Below, piece by piece: positions 26,301 to 34,963 of a DNA stretch of 64,000 nucleotides. The notes below the pieces were generated by a model, which saw nothing but the letters and a program-made list of their open reading frames with translations, made no database searches and was not told the origin of the DNA. The DNA comes from Aliiroseovarius subalbicans. Lineage in GTDB: Bacteria > Pseudomonadota > Alphaproteobacteria > Rhodobacterales > Rhodobacteraceae. The stretch covers positions 186,001 to 250,000 of the forward strand of contig NZ_JALBYQ010000002.1 in the NCBI RefSeq assembly GCF_022678625.1, given 5' to 3'. A program made the position numbers and the translations under genes. Numbering within the stretch: position 1 is the stretch's first letter; each line of letters opens with the position of its first letter.

Positions 26301-27464
26301 TTGAGTGACATCAGCCTGCGCATCCATGACAGCATCGCGGCGATCCCCGCCGCTGAATGGGATGCCTGTGCCTGCCCGGAAGGCAGCGCCCGGCCAATCG
26401 ACCCCTTCACGACGCACAGATTCCTGCACGCACTCGAGACCTCGGGCAGTGTCGGGCCGGGCACCGGTTGGGAGCCGCACTACCTGACGGCCTATCAGGG
26501 CGACCAGGTGATCGCCGCCGCGCCGATGTATGCCAAGGGTCATTCCCAGGGCGAATACGTTTTTGATCAGTCCTGGGCCCATGCTCTGGACCGTGCGGGT
26601 GGGCAGTATTACCCGAAGCTGCAGATTGCAGTGCCGTTCACCCCCGTTACCGGGCGACGGCTCCTGACCCGCCCGGGGTATGAAACCGCTGGCACCGCCG
26701 CGCTGGTCCAAGGCGCCGTGCAGGTTGCGGCCGACAACGCCCTATCGTCAATGCATGTCACCTTTTGTACCAAGACCGAGGCGCTAGCAGGTGAAAAGAT
26801 GGGCCTGATGCACCGAGTTGGGCAGCAATTCCACTGGGAAAACAAAGACTACGTCGATTTTGACGCCTTTCTGAGTGACCTGTCGTCGCGCAAACGAAAA
26901 ACACTGCGCAAGGAACGGGCGACAGCCCAGGCATTCGGCGGAAAAATCGTTAGCCTAACCGGCGACGCGCTGGATGACGCGCATTGGGATGCGTTCTGGA
27001 GCTTTTACCAAGACACCGGCGCCCGAAAGTGGGGCACCCCTTATCTGACCCGCGCTTTCTTTGACGAAATTCACCAGACGATGCGCGACGACATTCTTCT
27101 GGTCATGGCCGAGCGGGACGGGGTGCCGGTGGCCGGGGCGCTGAATTTCATCGGGCGTGATACGCTTTTCGGTCGCTATTGGGGCGCGCGCGAACATCAC
27201 CCCTGCTTGCATTTTGAACTTTGCTACTATCAAGCCATCGACCATGCACTGGCGTATGGCTTGGGCCGGGTTGAGGCGGGCGCCCAGGGTGAGCACAAGC
27301 TGGCACGTGGCTATTTACCGGTTGCCACCCACTCTCTGCACTGGATCGCCGACCCGGGATTTCGCGACGCGGTTCAGCAGTTTGTGACCGCCGAAGCGGA
27401 CGCCGTGGGCGACGATATCGAGATTTTGACCGATATGGGCCCGTTCCGGCGCGCGGACGATTGA
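26301..27464 (+). CDS. FemAB-like GNAT-fold protein (DUF482 type)
   Basis: 387 residues with a TTG start three bases after the GDPD stop. It matches the DUF482/peptidogalycan family: DPFTTHRFLHALETSGSVGPGTGWEPHYL at the N-terminus, DFLSDLSSRKRKTLRKER-type basic centre near 200 and the C-terminal FLARGYLPVATHS-like segment. The fold is a doubled acetyltransferase (GNAT) similar to FemX, and the family is thought to aminoacylate or acylate a cell-envelope or small-molecule substrate; none is proven. It ends the ridA-GDPD run. Confidence 0.85.
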   Translation: MSDISLRIHDSIAAIPAAEWDACACPEGSARPIDPFTTHRFLHALETSGSVGPGTGWEPHYLTAYQGDQVIAAAPMYAKGHSQGEYVFDQSWAHALDRAGGQYYPKLQIAVPFTPVTGRRLLTRPGYETAGTAALVQGAVQVAADNALSSMHVTFCTKTEALAGEKMGLMHRVGQQFHWENKDYVDFDAFLSDLSSRKRKTLRKERATAQAFGGKIVSLTGDALDDAHWDAFWSFYQDTGARKWGTPYLTRAFFDEIHQTMRDDILLVMAERDGVPVAGALNFIGRDTLFGRYWGAREHHPCLHFELCYYQAIDHALAYGLGRVEAGAQGEHKLARGYLPVATHSLHWIADPGFRDAVQQFVTAEADAVGDDIEILTDMGPFRRADD

Positions 27465-27516
27465 CCCGCCGCCCTGCCAACCCCACATTTGTTTCAACCC
27501 GAAGGAGGATTCCAAC

Positions 27517-27903
27517 ATGACCTATACGATTGACCGCACCATCACCGACGCCAGCTTCGAGGAGGTCGATGCGCGTGCGCGCAAGGCGCTGATGGACGGC
27601 GGCTTTGGCGTGCTGACCGAGATCGACGTGAAAGCGACGATGAAGAAGAAGCTCGACAAGGACATGGATGATTACCGCATCCTGGGCGCCTGCAACCCCG
27701 GTATGGCTTGGCAGGCAATCGGTATGGAGCCCCGGATCGGCGCCATGCTGCCGTGCAACGTGATCCTGCGCAGTGTCGACGGCGGCGTAATGGTCTCGGC
27801 GGTTGATCCGGTTGCCTCAATGGCCGCGATCGAGAACGAAGACCTGCCCAACGTCGCCGGACAGGTGCGCGATATGCTGGAAAAGGTCGTCGCGGCGATC
27901 TAA
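27517..27903 (+). CDS. DUF302 domain protein
   Basis: 128 residues with an excellent ribosome site (GAAGGAGGA). A single DUF302 domain: SFEEVDARARKALMDGGFGVLTEIDVKATMKKKL, then ILGACNPGMAWQAIGMEPRIGAMLPCNVILR. The family forms a compact alpha/beta dimer with conserved Cys/Pro positions and is recurrently found beside redox or sulfur genes; its role is unknown. Here it is followed by a ferredoxin-reductase-type flavoprotein after 79 bases. Confidence 0.88.
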   Translation: MTYTIDRTITDASFEEVDARARKALMDGGFGVLTEIDVKATMKKKLDKDMDDYRILGACNPGMAWQAIGMEPRIGAMLPCNVILRSVDGGVMVSAVDPVASMAAIENEDLPNVAGQVRDMLEKVVAAI

Positions 27904-27982
27904 GGCCAGCGGAAGCAATTGCACCCTGCAAGCGCCGCAAATAGGTAGACGATCATACGAACCCACCAGAAAGGGTGTTGGG

Positions 27983-29188
27983 ATGAGCCACATTGTCGTC
28001 ATCGGGGCCGGTCAGGCTGGGGCCTCACTGGTCGCGAAGTTGCGAAACTCAGGGTTTGACGGTCAGGTCACACTGATCGGCGAGGAACCCGCCCCGCCCT
28101 ATCAACGTCCCCCACTGTCCAAGGCGTATCTTCTGGGGGATTTGGAGTTGGAGCGACTTTACCTCAGACCTGAAAGTTTTTACGCGGATCAAGGCATTAC
28201 ACTGCGCCTGAAAACACGTGTCGATGCCATCGACCCTGGGGCGAAGACCGTGTCGGTTGGTGGGGAAGCCCTATCCTATGACCAGCTTGCGCTGACCACC
28301 GGTTCAACCCCGAACCGCCTGCCTGCCTCCATTGGCGGGGACCTGCCGGGCGTGCATGTGGTGCGAACCCTGGCCGATGTCGATGCGATGGAGCCTGAGT
28401 TTGTCGAAGGACATCGCGTCCTGATCGTGGGGGGCGGCTATATCGGGCTGGAGGCTGCTGCGGTGGCCGCCAAAAAGGGGCTGTCTGTCACCTTGGTTGA
28501 AATGTCCGACCGCATCCTGCAACGGGTTGCCGCGCCGGAAACCTCGGAATACTTCCGCGCCCTGCATCAGGCGCATGGTGTCACGATCCGTGAAGGGGTC
28601 GGGCTGAAGATCCTGACGGGGGACGACCGGGTGACCGGCGCGACGCTATCGGATGGCACGTCGCTTGAGGTCGATTTTGTCATCGTCGGCGTCGGCATTC
28701 GCCCCGGCACCATGCTGGCCGAGGCCGCTGGGCTGGAGCTCGAAGATGGGATCAAGACCGACGCGCAGGGGCGCACATCAGACCCGTCGATCTTCGCCGC
28801 AGGGGATTGCGCCAGCTTCCCCTACAAGGCGGGCCGCATTCGCCTTGAAAGCGTGCCGAACGCGATTGATCAGGCCGAAATCGTGGCGCGCAACATGATG
28901 GGCGAGGGTGTCGATTATGTCGCGAAACCGTGGTTCTGGTCTGACCAATATGACGTGAAATTGCAGATCGCCGGACTGAACACGGGCTATGACAACGTGG
29001 TCACGCGTCCAGGTGGCAAGGAAGGTGCGGTCAGCTTCTGGTATTACCAAGGTGACACGCTTCTAGCGGTGGATGCGGCGAACGATCCGCGCGCCTACAT
29101 GATCGGGAAACGTCTGATCGAAGGTGGGAAATCGCCGGATAAGGCCGCGGTTACTGACCCGTCAACCGACCTGAAGTCCCTGATGTAA
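27983..29188 (+). CDS. FAD-dependent oxidoreductase, ferredoxin/rubredoxin reductase type
   Basis: 401 residues from the ATG at 27983. Two Rossmann motifs (VIGAGQAGASL near residue 6 and VGGGYIGLEAAAVA near 150) bind FAD and NAD(P)H, and PPYQRPPLSKAYL plus FAAGDCASF (about residue 270) match the putidaredoxin/rhodocoxin-reductase branch. It passes electrons from NADH to a small ferredoxin for P450s or dioxygenases; no ferredoxin, P450 or oxygenase gene is adjacent, so its partner is unknown. Its stop overlaps the rsmD start by one base (TAATG). Confidence 0.9.
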   Translation: MSHIVVIGAGQAGASLVAKLRNSGFDGQVTLIGEEPAPPYQRPPLSKAYLLGDLELERLYLRPESFYADQGITLRLKTRVDAIDPGAKTVSVGGEALSYDQLALTTGSTPNRLPASIGGDLPGVHVVRTLADVDAMEPEFVEGHRVLIVGGGYIGLEAAAVAAKKGLSVTLVEMSDRILQRVAAPETSEYFRALHQAHGVTIREGVGLKILTGDDRVTGATLSDGTSLEVDFVIVGVGIRPGTMLAEAAGLELEDGIKTDAQGRTSDPSIFAAGDCASFPYKAGRIRLESVPNAIDQAEIVARNMMGEGVDYVAKPWFWSDQYDVKLQIAGLNTGYDNVVTRPGGKEGAVSFWYYQGDTLLAVDAANDPRAYMIGKRLIEGGKSPDKAAVTDPSTDLKSLM

Positions 29189-29742
29189 TGCGCATTATCG
29201 CCGGACAGTTTCGCGGCCTCACGCTGGCTTCGGTCGGCAAGGGGGATGCGGGCGCGCATCTGCGCCCGACCACCGACCGCGTGCGCGAAAGCCTGTTTTC
29301 CATGCTGACCGGTGGACGGTTCAGTGACCCGATCACCGATGCGCGTGTGCTGGATCTGTTCGCGGGCACCGGTGCGCTGGGGCTTGAGGCGCTCAGCCGG
29401 GGCGCGGCGCAGGTGACCTTCGTCGATGATGGACGAAAGGCGCAAAGCCTGGTTCGCGAGAATATCGCCAAGTGCCGCGCCGAGGCCAACACCCAGCTTG
29501 TGCGCCGCGACGCCACCCGTCTGGGCGCAGGCACGCCGCATGACCTGGTGTTTCTGGACCCGCCCTATGGCAAGGGGCTTGGCGAAAAGGCGATGCAGGC
29601 CGCTTTGGTTAGGGGCTGGATCGCCCCCGGCGCCCTGATCGTTTGGGAAGACAGCGCCCAGATCATCCCGCCTGATGGGGTGACGATGCTGGACGATCGC
29701 CGCTATGGGGATACTGTCATCTCGATCCTGGAGCTCGGCTGA
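29188..29742 (+). CDS. rsmD: 16S rRNA (guanine(966)-N(2))-methyltransferase
   Basis: 184 residues, the standard size. MRIIAGQFRGLTL, RPTTDRVRESLFSML, VLDLFAGTGALGLEALSRGA (SAM-binding glycine loop) and VFLDPPYGKG (the catalytic N/D-PPY motif) leave little doubt. It methylates G966 of 16S rRNA in the small subunit. It is translationally coupled to the flavoprotein upstream and followed two bases later by a small zinc-ribbon-like gene. Confidence 0.96.
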   Translation: MRIIAGQFRGLTLASVGKGDAGAHLRPTTDRVRESLFSMLTGGRFSDPITDARVLDLFAGTGALGLEALSRGAAQVTFVDDGRKAQSLVRENIAKCRAEANTQLVRRDATRLGAGTPHDLVFLDPPYGKGLGEKAMQAALVRGWIAPGALIVWEDSAQIIPPDGVTMLDDRRYGDTVISILELG

Positions 29743-29744
29743 CC

Positions 29745-30101
29745 ATGCGACACCATTGCCCCGGCTGCTGCACCCCGCAATCCCACGTGCCGCGATACCC
29801 TTGGCATTTCTGCAAAGCCTGTCGGGATTTGGCCACGGATGGGACCGGGCGGCGCCTGACCTTCGCCAACACCCCGGTTTCCGGCGGGTTTTCCTGCGCG
29901 GTTGACGGGGGTGACCCGGTCGAGTGCGGTGGCGCGTTGTGCCTGATCCACGACCGTCCGGTTTTTGTAACCGAAGCGCGTTTTGGGGGGATCGTGGCGC
30001 AACCTGTTCTGGCTGGCGGCGCCACCGAAGCCCGGCATCGGGTGTGGGACCTGACAGGGGAGGTACCCCAGGGTTCCAACGACGAAACGCCCGAGGGTTA
30101 A
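29745..30101 (+). CDS. Small cysteine-rich protein, zinc-ribbon-like
   Basis: 118 residues that I do not recognise as a named family. Cys5, Cys8 and Cys9 near the start and Cys23 and Cys26 (HFCKAC) look like a short zinc ribbon; further cysteines are in GGFSC and VECGG. The last 50 residues are hydrophilic with a proline/glycine-rich tail. It follows rsmD by two bases and shares its transcript, ending at a plus-strand terminator, so it may be a minor RNA-related factor; this is a guess. Confidence 0.65.
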   Translation: MRHHCPGCCTPQSHVPRYPWHFCKACRDLATDGTGRRLTFANTPVSGGFSCAVDGGDPVECGGALCLIHDRPVFVTEARFGGIVAQPVLAGGATEARHRVWDLTGEVPQGSNDETPEG

Positions 30102-30121
30102 CCCGGGCGCTTTGGTTTTTT
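30088..30121 (+). terminator. Intrinsic terminator of the rsmD operon
   Basis: GCCC-GA-GGG / CCC-GGGC around a TTAA loop (30089-30108), then CGCTTTGGTTTTTTG. The T-run on the plus strand marks the end of the 27.5-30.1 kb transcript; the stem overlaps the last codons of the small zinc-ribbon gene. Confidence 0.75.
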
Positions 30122-30134
30122 GTCTGGGTCTGAC

Positions 30135-31169
30135 TTACTGCGCGCGCGTGACTTCCACCGTTGCGCGGGCGTCGCGCACCAGGGCGTCACCGTCCAGACC
30201 TTTGGCGTTCATGTCCGCGATCCACTCTGCGATCACGTCGGCGCCCAGGTCACGGATGCGGTCGGTTTCCGCCTCGCTCAGCGTGGCAATCTCATTGCCC
30301 GCCGCCATCATGATCTCTTTGCCCGTTACATCGCCGGTGTCGTGGGCGCGTCCGGCCCAGGCCGAGGCGAAAAAGCCCGAATTCGCGTCGATCACCGCCT
30401 TCAGGTCATCGGGCAGGCTGTCATACTTCGCCTTGTTCATCGCCCAGATGAAATAGAGGTTATAGAGCGATTTGTCGCCGGCCACGTCGGTGTGGCTGTC
30501 GGTCAGTTCGTCCAGCTTCAGCGACGGCGACATTTCCCAGGTGATCACCCCACCGTCGACGATGCCTTTGGCCAACGCCTCGGGAAAGGCAGGCACGGCC
30601 ATGCCGACCGGGGTCGCTCCCAGTTTTTCCAACAGCAGCGTTGCGGTGCGCGACGGGCCGCGCAGTTTCAACCCGTTGAAATCCTCGACACTGGCAACCG
30701 CCGGGCCTTTCTTGTGAACCAGCCCGCGACCATGCATGTGCGCGGCGATCAGGTGCACGTCGCGAAAATCATCCATCAGGTATTTCTGGGTGAAGACCCA
30801 GGCGGCTTTGGACGCCTCTTCGCCGGACTTTGTGACCATGAAGGGCAGTTCCATCGCCTCGGCCTCGGGGAAACGACCGGGTTGGTAGCCGGGGATCACC
30901 CAGCCGCCGTCGATCGCGCCGTCACGGATCAGGTCATATTGCGACGGGGCTTTGCCGCCCAGCTGCATCGCGGGATACAGTTCAACCTTGATCCGACCAT
31001 TCGAATCCGCTTCGATCTTGTCCGCCCAAGGCTGCATGAAATGCGTCGGGTTCGCTGACAGTGGTGACACGAAATGCTGGAACCGCAAGGTGACCTCTTG
31101 CGCCAGGGCGGCGGTGGCGGTGGTGGCGAACAGGGCAGCCAGGGCGGCTTTTTTCACGAAGTTCTGCAT
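30135..31169 (-). CDS. TRAP transporter DctP-type solute-binding protein, orphan
   Basis: 344 residues from the ATG at 31169, chosen for GAAAGGACC upstream and the signal peptide MQNFVKKAALAALFATTATAALAQ. The mature protein is a DctP-type receptor: RFQHFVSPLSANPTHFMQPWADKIE, KLRGPSRTATLLLEKLGATPVGM (the conserved Arg that binds carboxylates) and IVDGGVITWEMSP. No DctQ or DctM gene is next to it, so its permease must be elsewhere. The promoter region 31170-31348 carries two palindromic A/T-rich sites. Substrate is probably an organic acid. Confidence 0.92.
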   Translation of the reverse strand: MQNFVKKAALAALFATTATAALAQEVTLRFQHFVSPLSANPTHFMQPWADKIEADSNGRIKVELYPAMQLGGKAPSQYDLIRDGAIDGGWVIPGYQPGRFPEAEAMELPFMVTKSGEEASKAAWVFTQKYLMDDFRDVHLIAAHMHGRGLVHKKGPAVASVEDFNGLKLRGPSRTATLLLEKLGATPVGMAVPAFPEALAKGIVDGGVITWEMSPSLKLDELTDSHTDVAGDKSLYNLYFIWAMNKAKYDSLPDDLKAVIDANSGFFASAWAGRAHDTGDVTGKEIMMAAGNEIATLSEAETDRIRDLGADVIAEWIADMNAKGLDGDALVRDARATVEVTRAQ

Positions 31170-31267
31170 CACAGGGGTCCTTTCGTCATGCGTCAGGGGC
31201 GATTTTGCCGCCGACAAGACAGAGGTAGGTATCCTCAGGGTCGCATTCAAATACAAATAAACCTCTG

Positions 31268-31279
31268 TAAATATATTTA
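31268..31279. promoter_or_regulatory. Palindromic A/T-rich site upstream of dctP-type gene
   Basis: TAAATATATTTA is a perfect 12-base palindrome inside CTGTAAATATATTTAG, about 100 bases before the receptor gene start. It shares the CTGTAAATA half-site with the stronger inverted repeat at 31302-31328, which suggests two binding sites for one regulator. Confidence 0.45.
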
Positions 31280-31301
31280 GCGAAAAATGTGAAATCAACC
31301 T

Positions 31302-31328
31302 TATTTACAGGGCGCTAGCCTGTAAATA
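31302..31328. promoter_or_regulatory. Inverted repeat, candidate operator for dctP-type gene
   Basis: TATTTACAGG (31302-31311) and CCTGTAAATA (31319-31328) are perfect ten-base inverted arms around a seven-base spacer. It lies between map and the TRAP receptor gene, about 135-160 bases upstream of the receptor start. No T-run or downstream position supports a terminator role for map, whose stop is at the other side (31349) and which is also transcribed on the minus strand, so a terminator for map remains an alternative. Confidence 0.55.
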
Positions 31329-31348
31329 TGCTTGCAAAACCGCAGCCT

Positions 31349-32158
31349 TCACCCCCAAGTCGGGTGAAACTTTCCAGCCGGAGACAACGTAAATATATCG
31401 AAGCCGTCAGAAGTTACGCCGATTGAGTGTTCAAATTGTGCAGATAGCGACTTGTCGCGCGTCACAGCGGTCCAGTCGTCCGACAGCACTTTCGTTTCAG
31501 GCCGGCCCAGGTTCACCATCGGTTCAATGGTAAAGAACATGCCTTCCTCCAGCACAGGCCCGCTGCCCGCGCGACCATAGTGCAGCACGTTGGGCGGGGC
31601 GTGGAACACGCGGCCCAGGCCGTGGCCACAGAAATCGCGCACCACGGACATGCGATGCGCTTCCACGTAAGCCTGAATGGCGTGGCCGATGTCACCGAAG
31701 GTGTTGCCGGGTTTCACCGCCTCGATCCCCTTCATCAGGGCGTCGTGGGTAACCTGGATCAGCCGCTCGGCCTTGCGCGACAGCTTGCCCGCGACATACA
31801 TGCGTGACGTGTCGCCATACCAGCCGTCGACGATCACGGTGACATCGACGTTCAGGATATCGCCATCCTTCACCCGCTTGTCGCCCGGAATGCCGTGGCA
31901 GACCACGTGGTTCAGCGAAATGCAGCTGGCGTGTTTATAGCCCTTGTAGCCGATCGTCGCGGACACCGCGTGCGCCTCGTCCACCATCGCCTCGATCGCC
32001 GCGTCCAGTTCACCGGTGCTGACGCCGGGCACCACCAGGGGCGCGATGCGGTCCAGGATGTCGGCGGCCAAGGCGCCAGCCTTGTGCATGCCGGCGAAAT
32101 CGCCCGGTTGATAGATCCGAATGCCGTCTTTGGTGGTGCGTCCGCGGGTGTCGTCCAA
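31349..32158 (-). CDS. map: Methionine aminopeptidase, type I
   Basis: 269 residues, cytoplasmic M24 peptidase that removes the initiator methionine. Landmarks: CISLNHVVCHGIP with the substrate-binding His, DGDILNVDVTVIVDGWYGDTSRMY supplying the two metal-binding aspartates, RDFCGHGLGRVFHAPP with the metal His, and FTIEPMV plus the final Glu in QFEHSIGVT. It follows sfsA by 38 bases on the same strand, so the two are probably one operon. Confidence 0.97.
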   Translation of the reverse strand: MDDTRGRTTKDGIRIYQPGDFAGMHKAGALAADILDRIAPLVVPGVSTGELDAAIEAMVDEAHAVSATIGYKGYKHASCISLNHVVCHGIPGDKRVKDGDILNVDVTVIVDGWYGDTSRMYVAGKLSRKAERLIQVTHDALMKGIEAVKPGNTFGDIGHAIQAYVEAHRMSVVRDFCGHGLGRVFHAPPNVLHYGRAGSGPVLEEGMFFTIEPMVNLGRPETKVLSDDWTAVTRDKSLSAQFEHSIGVTSDGFDIFTLSPAGKFHPTWG

Positions 32159-32196
32159 GGGTCTGATCCTTATTCCTTTGGCCCTATTTAGGGCAG

Positions 32197-32898
32197 TCAG
32201 GCGTTTGATGCCAGAGGCGAACCCAAGGTGACGCCATCGGGTGTGATCCGCGTGTCATAGACAAGCGCCCGGACCCCCGCCGCGCGGGCCGCGTCGAAGG
32301 CCGCTGCATAGGTCGGGTCCAGGTCCCGGGCCAGATCGAAACCGCTGCAATCCGTGCGCTGCACCAAAAAGAACACAACGGCGCGGTGGCCTTGTCGGGT
32401 CATCTCGGCCAACTCGGCCATGTGCTTGGCCCCGCGCGCGGTGACGCTGTCGGGGAATTCGGCCAGACCGGACTTGCGCGACAAGGTGACCGATTTCACC
32501 TCGACATAGGTGTCCGGCCCCGCCCCGCTCATCAAGAAATCAACGCGGGAGTTCGTGCCGTATTTCACCTCGGCCCGCACGTTGGGGTGATCGGCCAATT
32601 CAGGCACCTCATGCGCCTCGAAGGCCGCGCGCAGCATGCGGTTGGGCAGGCTGGTGTCGACCCCGGTGAAATGTCCGTTTTCATGGTCCACCAATCGCCA
32701 GCCGTATTTCAGCTTCTTCTTGGGGTCGTCGTTGGGCTCGACCCAGATCTTCAGCCCCTCGTCCTTCAGCCCCATCATTGAGCCGGGATTGGCGCAATGG
32801 GCGGTGACCTCGCGCCCGTCCTCAAGCCGGATATCGGCCAGAAAGCGTTTGTAGCGGCGGATCAGTCGGGCGGGGACAAGAGGGGTGGGAAATCGCAT
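32197..32898 (-). CDS. sfsA: SfsA family sugar fermentation stimulation protein / nuclease-like
   Basis: 233 residues with the SfsA pattern: LVPARLIRRYKRFLADIRLEDG, TAHCANPGSMMGL, GVDTSLPNRML, KYGTNSRVDFLMSG, then YVEVKSVTL, and at the end DPTYAAAFDAARAAGVRAL. Family members carry a PD-(D/E)xK-like nuclease fold with an OB-type N-terminal region; the biological role is uncertain. It heads a sfsA-map pair and diverges from the cinA-like gene at 32935. Confidence 0.95.
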   Translation of the reverse strand: MRFPTPLVPARLIRRYKRFLADIRLEDGREVTAHCANPGSMMGLKDEGLKIWVEPNDDPKKKLKYGWRLVDHENGHFTGVDTSLPNRMLRAAFEAHEVPELADHPNVRAEVKYGTNSRVDFLMSGAGPDTYVEVKSVTLSRKSGLAEFPDSVTARGAKHMAELAEMTRQGHRAVVFFLVQRTDCSGFDLARDLDPTYAAAFDAARAAGVRALVYDTRITPDGVTLGSPLASNA

Positions 32899-32934
32899 GG
32901 GGTGAGCCTATACCGGGAAGGAAAGGAACGCACC

Positions 32935-33663
32935 ATGCCCAACCCCACTGCTGCCATGTTGGTGATTGGAGACGAAATCCTGTCCGGCCGCACCCGCGAT
33001 GCGAACATGCATTACCTGGCGGGCGAGTTGGCGGCGCATGGCATTGACCTGAAAGAAGTGCGCGTGGTGTCGGATGACGCCCCGGCCATCGTGACCGCCG
33101 TGCGCGCGCTGTCCGAGGGGGTCGATCATGTCTTTACCTCGGGCGGGATCGGGCCAACCCATGACGACATCACTGCCGATTGCATGGCCGAAGCCTTTGG
33201 CGACCGGATCGACGTGCGCGCAGATGCCGCCAGGCTGCTGGGCGACCATTATGCGGCCAGCGGGCGTGACTTCAACGCCGCGCGCAAGCGCATGGCACGC
33301 ATTCCCGACAGCGCGACCCTGATCGACAACCCGGTGTCGATCGCGCCCGGCTTTACCATTCGCAACGTGCATGTGATGGCCGGGGTGCCGTCGGTGTTCA
33401 AGGCGATGGTTGCCAGCGTTCTGCCGACCCTGACCGGGGGGGCACCATTGCTGTCGCAAAGCCTGCGCGTAAACCGGGGCGAAGGCGACGTTGCCGGCCC
33501 GCTTGCCGCCCTGGCCGCCGATTTTCCCGATCTGTCGATCGGATCCTATCCGTTCCAACACAACGGGGCTTACGGCGCCGATATCATCATTCGTGGTCCC
33601 GACGGGGCGCGGGTGGATGGCGCCATTCTGGCCCTGTCCCAAGTCTTTCCGGAGGACACATGA
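32935..33663 (+). CDS. CinA N-terminal (molybdopterin-binding-like) domain protein
   Basis: 242 residues from the ATG at 32935 (GGAAAGGAAC before it). It carries only the MoaB/MogA-like COG1058 domain: AAMLVIGDEILSGRTRDANMHYLAGEL, VFTSGGIGPTHDDITAD, MAGVPSVF. The C-terminal CinA amidase (PncC) domain is absent, which is common for the short proteobacterial form. CinA-type enzymes act on ADP-ribose or NMN; here only the first activity could apply. It overlaps the GNAT gene by four bases and starts a chain of coupled genes. Confidence 0.9.
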   Translation: MPNPTAAMLVIGDEILSGRTRDANMHYLAGELAAHGIDLKEVRVVSDDAPAIVTAVRALSEGVDHVFTSGGIGPTHDDITADCMAEAFGDRIDVRADAARLLGDHYAASGRDFNAARKRMARIPDSATLIDNPVSIAPGFTIRNVHVMAGVPSVFKAMVASVLPTLTGGAPLLSQSLRVNRGEGDVAGPLAALAADFPDLSIGSYPFQHNGAYGADIIIRGPDGARVDGAILALSQVFPEDT

Positions 33664-34394
33664 CCGCACCGCTTCCTTCCGCCGAAAAACTCCTTGAGGT
33701 CTGTGAGGTCACCTGGCCCCCCGCCAAAGCCGAGACCCGGGGCGCCTGGACCTTTCGCGATGGCGCCGGGGGTGGAAAGCGCGTGTCGGCTGCGACCGAA
33801 AATTGGCCGACGACCGAAGTGGACCTGAAAACCGCCGAGGTAACCCTGCGCGTCAGGGGCCAACCGTTGTTGTTTCAGGTGCGCGAGGGCGAAGAGGCGT
33901 TGGACCACCTGCTTGAGGCGCACGGGTACAATGTGATCGACCCGGTGAACATCTGGGCCGTCCACGTGGCGGACCTGTTACACGAAGAACCACCCAAGGT
34001 CTCAGGCTTTGCGATTTGGCCGCCTCTGAACATCATGACCGAACTTTGGGAGGCTGGCGGCATCACCGCAGGGCGCCGCGCGGTGATGGACCGTGCACCG
34101 ATGCCGAAATCCGGCCTGCTGGCGCGCAGCGATGACAGCCCGGCGGGGGCTGGGTTCATCGGCATTCATGACGGTATTGCCATGATACACGCCATCCACG
34201 TGGACCCGAACCTGCGCCGCAAGGGATCGGCCCGCAACATGCTGCTGCACGCCGCCCGCTGGGCGCACGACAACGGCGCAAATGTGCTGAGCCTGATCGT
34301 GACCCAGGGCAACCATGCCGCCAATCCGCTTTATGCCAACCTTGGCATGCAGCTGGTCGGCCATTACCACTACCGCATCAAAGGGGAAGTTTGA
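33660..34394 (+). CDS. GNAT family N-acetyltransferase
   Basis: 244 residues. The C-terminal half (about 150-235) is a GNAT domain: GIAMIHAIHVDPNLRRKGSARNMLLHAARWA gives the acetyl-CoA-binding R-x-x-G-x-A motif, followed by NHAANPLYANLGM. The N-terminal 140 residues form a separate region of unknown fold. Substrate is unknown. The start overlaps the cinA-like stop (ATGA) and its stop overlaps the next gene by one base, so it is translationally coupled on both sides. Confidence 0.88.
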   Translation: MTAPLPSAEKLLEVCEVTWPPAKAETRGAWTFRDGAGGGKRVSAATENWPTTEVDLKTAEVTLRVRGQPLLFQVREGEEALDHLLEAHGYNVIDPVNIWAVHVADLLHEEPPKVSGFAIWPPLNIMTELWEAGGITAGRRAVMDRAPMPKSGLLARSDDSPAGAGFIGIHDGIAMIHAIHVDPNLRRKGSARNMLLHAARWAHDNGANVLSLIVTQGNHAANPLYANLGMQLVGHYHYRIKGEV

Positions 34395-34963
34395 TGAGCG
34401 ACAAGACCGTAACCGCATTGGACCTGCCGATGCAGGACCCTCTGCCCGAGGATATCCAGAAGTATTTCGACATTTGTGACGAGAAGCTGGGCATCGTCCC
34501 CAATGTGCTTCAGGCCTATGCCTTCGACATGGAAAAATTGCGCCCGTTCATGGCGATGTACAACGACCTGATGCTGGGGGACAGTGGCTTGTCCAAGCTG
34601 GAGCGCGAGATGATCGCGGTGGTCGTCAGTTCGCTAAACCGTTGCTGGTATTGCCAAGTTGCCCACGGCGCGGCCGTACGCCAGTTGTCGGGCAAGCCCG
34701 AGCTGGGCGAAGCCATGGTGATGAACTGGCGCATGGCCGATCTGGATGCGCGCCAACACGCGATGCTGGCCTTTTCCGAACAGGTCAGCAAAGCCTCGTC
34801 CGAGACCACCGAAGCCGACCGCCAGGCGCTGCGCGATGTGGGGTTCTCGGACCGCGACATCTGGGACATTGCCGCCGTCGTTGGGTTCTTCAACATGTCG
34901 AACCGCATGGCCTCGGCCTCCGCGATGCAGCCCAACGCAGAATACCACGCCCAACACAGATGA
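34394..34963 (+). CDS. AhpD-like peroxidase-related enzyme (carboxymuconolactone decarboxylase fold)
   Basis: 189 residues. CxxC with a following His, NRCWYCQVAHG (Cys84, Cys87, His91), is the AhpD-type redox centre, preceded by LSKLEREMIAVVVSSL. The rest fits the peroxidase-related branch of the CMD superfamily. It probably reduces peroxides or serves as an alkylhydroperoxidase-like sulfhydryl enzyme; partners are not evident. One-base overlap with the GNAT gene (TGATG) and four-base overlap with the OmpA-like gene. Confidence 0.9.
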   Translation: MSDKTVTALDLPMQDPLPEDIQKYFDICDEKLGIVPNVLQAYAFDMEKLRPFMAMYNDLMLGDSGLSKLEREMIAVVVSSLNRCWYCQVAHGAAVRQLSGKPELGEAMVMNWRMADLDARQHAMLAFSEQVSKASSETTEADRQALRDVGFSDRDIWDIAAVVGFFNMSNRMASASAMQPNAEYHAQHR

